64,000 nucleotides of DNA, taken from positions 1-64,000 of the forward strand of contig JAOUBJ010000008.1 in assembly GCA_029860345.1 (NCBI GenBank), read 5' to 3'. Under the pieces are notes generated by a model, which did not search any database, was not told where the DNA came from, and saw only the letters and a program-made list of their open reading frames with translations. This stretch comes from Candidatus Zixiibacteriota bacterium. Lineage in GTDB: Bacteria; Zixibacteria; MSB-5A5; GN15; FEB-12. The position numbers and the translations under genes were made by a program. Position 1 is the stretch's first letter. Each line of letters begins with the position of its first letter. Positions 57,638-64,000 of the stretch are shown piece after piece.

Positions 57638-60600
57638 GTGCTGAAAAGACGGGCTAATTCCAACTCCGACAGAGAGAACCTACGTGGCCGAATTCTCCTG
57701 CCTTTGGGTGTGGGGCTGGGCGTACTGGTGGCCACTTGTGTCTTCAGCCTGGTACAGGTTAAAGAAGGCCAGATTCATGACGCCATTGAAGACCATCTGG
57801 TTGGTGTGGCCGATCTGTTCAAACTCGAGGTAGCCGAGGAAGCGGAATTGATGGGCCAGCTAATCGATGTAATTGCTGCCGACGCCAAGGTGCAAGAAGC
57901 ATGGCTGGCAAGGGACCGGGGATGGTTGGCCGAGGCATCGCAATCGCATCTTGTCAAATTCCAACGGGATTACCGCGTCACCAATTTCTCTTTCGTGGAA
58001 CCATCTCAATGCTGCTTTCTCTGCGTTCATGAAATGGAATGCCCCGGCGATACAGTCGCCCATTTCGTGGTGAATAGGGCGGCGCAATCGCTATCCCCTG
58101 CTTTCGGCTTGGAAATCGGAGAGTCCGGCACTTTAACAGTCCATGTCGTCAAGCCCTGGTACCTTGGCGGACAACTTGTGGGGTTTATAGAATTGGGCCA
58201 GGACACCGGACCCATTACGCGCGAGTTAAACCAGGCACTCGGCGTCCAGCTTTTGATAACCGTGCAGAAAGAATTCATGGATTCGACAACCTGGACGAAC
58301 GGCCGTGTAACAACCGGGCCTGCAAATGCCTGGAACCGTTTCCGCCGGTTTGTGATAGTAGAAAGTACTCTGGCCAGGTTACCGGACAATCTTGAAAACT
58401 ACATGGTTGCGAACCACCGGGAACATCAACATGTGACTTTTGAGATGGAGCAGGGTGGCCGTCCCTATATCGCACGACCGTTGGCTCTTATCGATGCCGG
58501 CGGCACCGACATCGGCGACATTCTGGTAATCAAGGACGTTTCCGCTGAAAGAGCTGCCCTGTGGACTCTCAGTTTTATTACCGTCGTTTCGGGTATCGTG
58601 GTTGGAGCGCTTCTTTTCGGCTTGTTTTATATCATCCTGGGGCGCATCGAAGATAAGCTTGCGCGAACTCGCGACGACTGGAATTCCGAGATCGCAGAGC
58701 GAAAGCGCGTAATGGAGGAGTTGGCCCGCCGCAACGATTTCATGAAGAACGTATTCGAGTCACTGACTCATCCCTTCTATGTCATCGACGCCAAAACCCA
58801 CCGTATCCTGATGGGCAACTCCACGACCGGTTTGGTTGGACAGCCGACCGGTATCACGTGCCACCAGTTGACGCATCATAGTCCCACCCCCTGTCATGAT
58901 CCAAAGAATGTCTGCCCGCTGGTCGAGGCACGCCGCACCAAAGAGCCGGTCACGGTAGAGCACGTCCACTACGACGACGCCGGCAAGGAGCGTCTTGTCG
59001 AGGTGCACGGTTATCCGATTCTGGATAATAGCGGTGAGGTGGTTCAACTTATCGAGTACACGCTTGATATCACCGAGCGCAAGCAGATCGAAAAGGAGCT
59101 AAGAGACAGCCGTACACACAGCCGCATGATCATCGAAACGGCCAGCGACGCATATATCGCTATTAATGCTCAAGGCATCGTTACGGACTGGAATCGGAAA
59201 GCGGAGAAGATGTTTGGGTGGCTCAGCAAAGAAGCGGTTGGCAAGCCGCTCACAGAATTGATCATTGACTCGGGTCTGGGCAAGATACATAACGAAGCCC
59301 TGTCGCGCTGTGTACGAACCGGACATGGACCCATATTGAACAAGCGAGTCGAGGTCACGGCCCTTCATCGTTCCGGCCGACCCTTCCCGGTGGAATTGAC
59401 CGTTTGGACGACCGGCAGAAGCCCCAACCTTCAGTTCAACGCCTTCATCGCGGAAATAACGGAACGTAAAGTGGCTGAAGAAGAGATCAGGAAATTCAAA
59501 ACGATCGCTGATCACGCCAGCTACGGTGTGGCCATAGCCGGGTTGGACACCAAGTATATATACACCAATGCCAGTTATGCTCGGATGCACGGCCGTGAAC
59601 CTGAGTGGTTTGTCGGGAAACGGGTGCTGACCACGCTAACTAAGTCCTCACGGAAGAAGGGGGCTCGTACTATTCGAAAACTGGTGCAGGAGCAAAAGGT
59701 CCAACCGGAAGAATTCTGGTATCTGCACAAGGATGGCCACGAATTCCCCGGCTTGATAAGTCCCGTAATGATACCGGACGCAAAAGGTAAACCGGCCTTT
59801 GTGGCGGCGGTCTTGGTAGATATCTCAGAACAAAAAAGAGCCGAGGAACAGCTAAGAGAAAGTGAGAAGCAGTTCCGTAACTTGTTCGAGCATTCCAACG
59901 ACGCGATTTTCGTTCATACTGTAGAAGGTCACATTATTGAAGCCAACCAACGAAGTTCCGAGATGCTTGGCTATGACCGCCAAAAGCTGGTAACTCTGCC
60001 CATCCGTGCCCTGCACCCGGACAGCGAAAGCGAGGTTGTCGAGAAGGCCTTTGCCACGGTTGTGGAAGAGGGGTCGGCACAATTCCAATCGAGGTTCCGA
60101 AGAGTGGACGGCTCTACCATTGACGTGGAGATATCTTCACGTATACTGGATGAGGAGCAAGGTATCATTCAAGGGGTCGTGCGCGACATATCGGAACGTG
60201 TACGACAGGTGAGCGAATTGCGCAAGTTGTCGGCGGCCGTGAGCCAGTCGGCCAACCTGATTTGCATCTCCAACGCCCAGGGCACCATCGAGTATGTCAA
60301 CCCGGAGTTTTGCCGAACCACCGGTTACAGTTCGGACGAGGCGGTTGGTCAACGATGGAACCTGCTCGAACCCGAGCGTTCCGAGGAAAACCTCTACGAT
60401 GATATATGGGCCCAGGTATCCGACGGGCACACCTGGTCGGGAAACCTACGCAATCGGCACAAGAACAACGAACTGTTCTGGGCGCGTATGACAATCACAC
60501 CGATCTTCAATGACAACGGGCAAATCGTAAACCACCTGGCCGTTATCGAGGACATCACAAATGAGATTGTAGCCCAGCAGGGTCTTGCCGAAGCGGACAA

Positions 60601-61684
60601 ACTGTCTGCTATCGGCACTCTGGCGGCCGGGGTGGCACATGAATTCAAAAACTATCTGGCCGGCATTCTGGGAAATGCATCATACGCCCTATCCGGTCTG
60701 GACGATAACGACGGGATCGATCTGGCTCGTGAGAGCCTGGGCCAGATTGTGGAACTGGGCGAGCGAGCCAACGGCGTGGCAATGTCGTTGCTCACCTACT
60801 CAAAGGCAAAACCGGATGAAATTGCATTTGAGGATATCAGGGCTATTATCGAGAATTCGATTAGGATGGTCGAGAAGGAAATACGCAATCAATCAATTGA
60901 AATACTGACACACTTTGAAAACCTGCCGCCATTAAGAGTTTCGGCCAGCAAGATCCAGCAGGTACTATTGAACCTGATAATAAACGCCCGACATGCAATC
61001 GACTCAGATGGTGTCATCACGGTCGGTCTGGTGCGCCAGGACGATAAGGCTGTCATCAAGGTATCCGACACCGGTAAGGGTATCCCTGCAACTAATTGCT
61101 CAAGGATATTTGACCCATTCTACTCCACCAAAGGAGTATGGGGTAAGGATGCGGTAACCGGTACCGGCATGGGGCTTTCAATCTGTCGCAATATCGCTCG
61201 TGAGCACAACGGTGATCTCACCGTGGAGTCTGCGGTTGGTGTCGGAAGCACTTTTATCTTCAGCCTACCGCTCCACAGCGCCGAGGATCGTTCGGCGGCA
61301 TCCTCGGCCCATGACTCTGAGCAGGCGAAACTACTGTTGTTCTCTGCAGACCAGAGTTTGATTGCAGATTACCGGAGTCAAGCAGACTCCGCCGGATTTG
61401 TTCTTCAGGTCGTCGACGATGTGGACTTGATCGGGGATGATCTCAATAATGTCGCCGCTGCGGTTATCTGTGATGCCGGGATAGTGGCCCGTGGGAAGTT
61501 GTTTAGGATGCACGAGGTCTGCCACAAGTTCGACGTCCCATTCGTGACCGTGAACTGTGGTGATGCCGACTGTCGTGAATCGGCTTTGGGAAACAACGCT
61601 TCTTCAGTGCACGAGGGAAGACCGACCCTGGATGTCATTTCGGAATCGTTGAGATCGATATCTACCCACAAGCTCAGCATTTGA
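57638..61684 (+). CDS. Multi-PAS hybrid sensor histidine kinase
   Basis: A 1348-residue protein. TM1 at about 20-43; an outer Cache-like domain (about 44-300) with a Cys cluster FVEPSQCCFLCVHEMECPGD; TM2 at about 308-332; then PAS modules. The first (about 370-480) is Cys-rich (CHQLTHHSPTPCHDPKNVCP). Three to four ordinary PAS follow (about 490-970). HisKA has phospho-His in GTLAAGVAHEFKNYLAGIL. HATPase has DTGKGIP, FDPFYSTKG and GTGMGLSIC. A C-terminal receiver-like domain (about 1225-1348) keeps an Asp (VICDAGI) but is otherwise diverged. Start GTG 57638. The response regulator upstream is the likely partner. Confidence 0.92.
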   Translation: MLKRRANSNSDRENLRGRILLPLGVGLGVLVATCVFSLVQVKEGQIHDAIEDHLVGVADLFKLEVAEEAELMGQLIDVIAADAKVQEAWLARDRGWLAEASQSHLVKFQRDYRVTNFSFVEPSQCCFLCVHEMECPGDTVAHFVVNRAAQSLSPAFGLEIGESGTLTVHVVKPWYLGGQLVGFIELGQDTGPITRELNQALGVQLLITVQKEFMDSTTWTNGRVTTGPANAWNRFRRFVIVESTLARLPDNLENYMVANHREHQHVTFEMEQGGRPYIARPLALIDAGGTDIGDILVIKDVSAERAALWTLSFITVVSGIVVGALLFGLFYIILGRIEDKLARTRDDWNSEIAERKRVMEELARRNDFMKNVFESLTHPFYVIDAKTHRILMGNSTTGLVGQPTGITCHQLTHHSPTPCHDPKNVCPLVEARRTKEPVTVEHVHYDDAGKERLVEVHGYPILDNSGEVVQLIEYTLDITERKQIEKELRDSRTHSRMIIETASDAYIAINAQGIVTDWNRKAEKMFGWLSKEAVGKPLTELIIDSGLGKIHNEALSRCVRTGHGPILNKRVEVTALHRSGRPFPVELTVWTTGRSPNLQFNAFIAEITERKVAEEEIRKFKTIADHASYGVAIAGLDTKYIYTNASYARMHGREPEWFVGKRVLTTLTKSSRKKGARTIRKLVQEQKVQPEEFWYLHKDGHEFPGLISPVMIPDAKGKPAFVAAVLVDISEQKRAEEQLRESEKQFRNLFEHSNDAIFVHTVEGHIIEANQRSSEMLGYDRQKLVTLPIRALHPDSESEVVEKAFATVVEEGSAQFQSRFRRVDGSTIDVEISSRILDEEQGIIQGVVRDISERVRQVSELRKLSAAVSQSANLICISNAQGTIEYVNPEFCRTTGYSSDEAVGQRWNLLEPERSEENLYDDIWAQVSDGHTWSGNLRNRHKNNELFWARMTITPIFNDNGQIVNHLAVIEDITNEIVAQQGLAEADKLSAIGTLAAGVAHEFKNYLAGILGNASYALSGLDDNDGIDLARESLGQIVELGERANGVAMSLLTYSKAKPDEIAFEDIRAIIENSIRMVEKEIRNQSIEILTHFENLPPLRVSASKIQQVLLNLIINARHAIDSDGVITVGLVRQDDKAVIKVSDTGKGIPATNCSRIFDPFYSTKGVWGKDAVTGTGMGLSICRNIAREHNGDLTVESAVGVGSTFIFSLPLHSAEDRSAASSAHDSEQAKLLLFSADQSLIADYRSQADSAGFVLQVVDDVDLIGDDLNNVAAAVICDAGIVARGKLFRMHEVCHKFDVPFVTVNCGDADCRESALGNNASSVHEGRPTLDVISESLRSISTHKLSI

Positions 61685-61690
61685 AGCGGT

Positions 61691-62950
61691 TTAACGCTTG
61701 ACCGTCACCGACAGGATACGCTGCCCTTCAATCCGTTCCAGTTCGAACTCTATTTGATGCCAGCGTACCTTCTGCCCCTCACTGGGGACCGATCCGACCA
61801 GGTCATAGATCAGGCCACCAACGGTGTCGTAATCTCCCTGTGGATAGTCGGTATCAAGATAGACCTGTAGTTTTTCCACCATCAGTGAGGCGCTGACACG
61901 AAAGCGGCCATCGGGTAGCTTGTAATACTCAGCTTCCTCGGCATCGTGCTCATCCTGAATCTCGCCGAATATTTCTTCGAGAATGTCCTCAAGCGTCACC
62001 AGTCCGGCCACGCCGCCGTACTCATCGACCACGATGGCAATGTGCAGCCGCTTGGATTTGAACTCCTGCAACAGCTCACCGATAATTTTCGTCTCCGGAA
62101 CGAAGTATGGATCACGCAGGTAGTTTTCAATCACAAATTTCTCACCCGGCTCGGGCATATTGGAGAACAGATCCTTCACGTAGACCAAGCCTACAATCTT
62201 GTCGATGGTATTGTCATAGACTGGATAGCGCGAGTGGCCGTCCTTGAGGACCAGCTGGCGAATACTTTTGAAACTCATGCCCCGCTCGATCCCGGTGATG
62301 TCGATTCGTGGGATCAGAATTTCTCGCACAACCGTTTGATCCAGCAGAAAAATCTGACCTATCATCTGCTTTTCGTCGTCCTCGACAATAGACTCCCCAA
62401 TGCCGGCTTCCTCGGCCAGTGTTTCAATGGCCCGCTCGACAATCTCCTCTTTCTCTTCCTCAGACACCGGTTGACTCTCCTGCGCCCGGCCCAGAGCGCT
62501 GCGATATACCAACAGTACCGGATAGCACAGATAGTATATGGATGCTATGATCCAGACATGGCGCAACATACGTGGACTTACGGCGCGGCGTGAAGCGCGT
62601 CGAGTCGAGTATTCAACCACCATCACGTAAGAGAGCCATATCCAAGCAAGACCCGGAACGACCAACAGATAAGGCGCTAGTTCCAGTTTGGCGGCCAGCC
62701 CGACCAACAGTAAGGTCGTGAGGACAGATACCACTATCAGCGCCGCCGTTTTATAGACCACTGCAACTTGAACGAAGGTGCGCGGATCATCGGCCAACCG
62801 CATAAGAAACCTCGTTTGCCCGGCGGCCTGCCCCGGGTCGATCTCCTCGACTTCATCCGGATCGATGTAAACAGCGCGCGAATACAGTGAAATCAGATAC
62901 GCCGTGAAATAGCATATTACTATCACCAGTATGCCGACCAGCTCCATCAT
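61691..62950 (-). CDS. CorC/HlyC-family transporter protein with CBS pair
   Basis: A 419-residue protein of the CNNM/CorC type, diverged in its N-terminal membrane part. Helices occur at about 3-22, 62-85, 95-115 and 130-152. Then come a pair of CBS domains (about 200-330: ILIPRIDITGIERGMSFKSI, HSRYPVYDNTIDKIVGLVYV, and ...HIAIVVDEYGGVAGLVTLED) and the CorC_HlyC end domain (about 335-419). Family members are linked to magnesium or cobalt export. It overlaps ybeY by 4 bp (ATGA), forming the common pgpH-ybeY-corC order. Confidence 0.93.
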   Translation of the reverse strand: MMELVGILVIVICYFTAYLISLYSRAVYIDPDEVEEIDPGQAAGQTRFLMRLADDPRTFVQVAVVYKTAALIVVSVLTTLLLVGLAAKLELAPYLLVVPGLAWIWLSYVMVVEYSTRRASRRAVSPRMLRHVWIIASIYYLCYPVLLVYRSALGRAQESQPVSEEEKEEIVERAIETLAEEAGIGESIVEDDEKQMIGQIFLLDQTVVREILIPRIDITGIERGMSFKSIRQLVLKDGHSRYPVYDNTIDKIVGLVYVKDLFSNMPEPGEKFVIENYLRDPYFVPETKIIGELLQEFKSKRLHIAIVVDEYGGVAGLVTLEDILEEIFGEIQDEHDAEEAEYYKLPDGRFRVSASLMVEKLQVYLDTDYPQGDYDTVGGLIYDLVGSVPSEGQKVRWHQIEFELERIEGQRILSVTVKR

Positions 62951-63384
62951 CTCTTGTTCGCCTCTCTCACAGCAGTCAGGTATTTATCCTCGCGCGTCTG
63001 CATTCGCTTTTGTTCGGCCTGCTTTTCGTGATCATACCCGAATAGATGCAGCAAGCCGTGGCAGGTCAGGCGCAAGTACTCCTGGTACCGGCTGTGTCCG
63101 TACTGCTCAGCCTGACGATGAGCCCTGGTGACGCTGATATAGACTTCACCGAAAGTCTCCCCGTCGTGGTCGGGTTCATCAAGGTTGAAGGACAGGACAT
63201 CGGTGGTTTTATCTAGATTACGATACTGTCGATTCAGCCGACGCATTCCGGCGTCGGTTGTAAATACCAGATTGACCTCGCCGGATTGCCTTGGCGCCTC
63301 GGTCCGGGACACTATTTCAAACAGTTGCCGTAGACGTGCGGCCGGAACACGAGCCGTTGTTTCCTTAAAGATCGACAACTTCAC
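62947..63384 (-). CDS. ybeY: Endoribonuclease YbeY
   Basis: A 145-residue YbeY: the zinc site H-G-L-L-H-L-F-G-Y-D-H (Hx3Hx5H) is intact, preceded by the motif V-L-S-F-N-L-D-E-P. YbeY matures the 3' end of 16S rRNA and takes part in ribosome quality control. The start is GTG 63384, one base after the stop of the upstream HD-domain gene, so translation is coupled. The order HD-domain protein, ybeY, corC-like is conserved widely. Confidence 0.95.
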   Translation of the reverse strand: MKLSIFKETTARVPAARLRQLFEIVSRTEAPRQSGEVNLVFTTDAGMRRLNRQYRNLDKTTDVLSFNLDEPDHDGETFGEVYISVTRAHRQAEQYGHSRYQEYLRLTCHGLLHLFGYDHEKQAEQKRMQTREDKYLTAVREANKR

Positions 63385-63385
63385 T

Positions 63386-64000
63386 TTACACCCCTTCCGC
63401 CTCTGCCGGCGAGGACGGATAGACTACGCGATGATGGAAAGATGCAATCAGCACCTGGGCGAAGGCTCTTCTGATTCTGGCCAGGTCCTTCAGAGTAAGG
63501 GGGCATTGATCGAGTTCGCCGGAACCGAAACGGTCATTGATAATACGCTGGATCAGGTTTTCTATGCGGGCCGGCTTGGGATCATCAAGAGTGCGACTGG
63601 CCGCCTCGACGGCATCGGCCAACATGGCGATGGCGGTCTCTCTAATCTGCGGCTTGGGACCAGGGTAGCGATATTTGTCGATAACCGATTCGTCCTCGCC
63701 CAGTTCCAGAGCCCGGTTGTAGAAGAACGATTGCACCATTGTGCCGTGATGCTCTTCTATGAAATTGAGCACGTCGTCGGGGATTTCGGCATCTTCACCC
63801 AGTTGCCTTCCGCGTTTGACATGCGACGAAAGAATCAAAGATGACATCGACGGAGACAAGGCATCGTGTTTGGATTTGACACTGAGTTGGTTTTCGACAA
63901 AGTATTCCGGTACGTCAATCTTACCGATGTCGTGATAGTAGGCGCCCACGCGAGCCAGCAACGAGTTGGCGCCGATAGCCTTGGCCGCGGCTTCCGACAG
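63386..64000 (-). CDS. PgpH-like HD-domain protein, C-terminal part (cut by window edge)
   Basis: The reading frame runs past position 64000 with no start, so only the last 204 residues are seen. They are the HD phosphohydrolase domain of a 7TM-HD (PgpH, c-di-AMP phosphodiesterase) protein: AIGANSLLARVGAYYHDIGK (HD), then L-I-L-S-S-H-V-K-R-G, EEHHGTMVQSFFYN and AIAMLADAVEAASRTLDDP. The membrane segments must lie outside. Adjacency to ybeY supports the call. Confidence 0.9.
   Translation of the reverse strand: MSEAAAKAIGANSLLARVGAYYHDIGKIDVPEYFVENQLSVKSKHDALSPSMSSLILSSHVKRGRQLGEDAEIPDDVLNFIEEHHGTMVQSFFYNRALELGEDESVIDKYRYPGPKPQIRETAIAMLADAVEAASRTLDDPKPARIENLIQRIINDRFGSGELDQCPLTLKDLARIRRAFAQVLIASFHHRVVYPSSPAEAEGV

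Overview
The window reads as a chromosomal piece of a moderately GC-rich Gram-negative bacterium, most likely of the FCB superphylum (Zixibacteria, KSB1 or similar). This placement is inference from protein style, not a tree. The Gram-negative signs are lipoproteins, heptose genes, a TonB-plug-like motif and secreted proteins ending in a FlgD/T9SS-like C-terminal domain. There is no prophage, CRISPR array, IS element, rRNA or tRNA that I can see. Housekeeping genes dominate, separated by gaps packed with short hairpin-forming repeats.

Layout. 1-2.3 kb: repeats around a PKD-domain lipoprotein. 2.3-6.8 kb: etfA, ispG, a small membrane protein, yraN/rnhB and an rsmD-like methyltransferase. 7.7-11.8 kb: a minus-strand translation operon ffh-rpsP-KH-rimM-trmD-rplS with a clear intrinsic terminator. 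12-17 kb: a fused radical SAM/DUF2344 protein, rsmB and a PASTA membrane protein. 17.8-20.2 kb: two glycosyltransferases. 20.2-29.3 kb: a Cas4/RecB-like nuclease followed by two convergent operons. The plus-strand one is DUF362 (Tat), a NapH-NapG-like ferredoxin fusion and a lipoprotein. The minus-strand one is DUF362, an AmrS-type radical SAM enzyme with a Tat-like N-terminus, and a membrane-embedded spermidine-synthase-like protein. This is the most system-like part of the window.

29.6-43 kb: yebC, a 122-bp tandem repeat, HIT and NUDIX proteins, then two large paralogous secreted proteins flanking a cupredoxin, an aspartyl protease/PDZ protein, a lipoprotein, a winged-helix protein and a 155-bp direct repeat. 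43-48.5 kb: holA, an ECF sigma factor, its anti-sigma factor (with an unusual TonB-plug-like segment), a PspC protein and a LiaF-like protein. 48.8-52.5 kb: class II ribonucleotide reductase, a hypothetical protein and a LuxR-type regulator. 52.5-56.3 kb: split heptose kinase and adenylyltransferase genes, a DUF3467 protein and a GH57 glucan-branching enzyme. 56.5-61.7 kb: a small zinc-ribbon protein, a response regulator and a large Cache/PAS sensor kinase. 61.7-64 kb: corC-like, ybeY and a truncated pgpH, a familiar bacterial gene order.

The intergenic repeats deserve as much attention as the genes. Several hairpin families recur. One composite element (7115, 17475, 32766, with inverted partners at 7231 and 32860) keeps its ends while its stems change in a compensatory way. 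Another hairpin class always ends in gcgtg(tg)aacc. Half-hairpins are tandemly expanded at 133 and 1956, and whole composites are tandemly or directly duplicated at 30437, 39164 and 40093.
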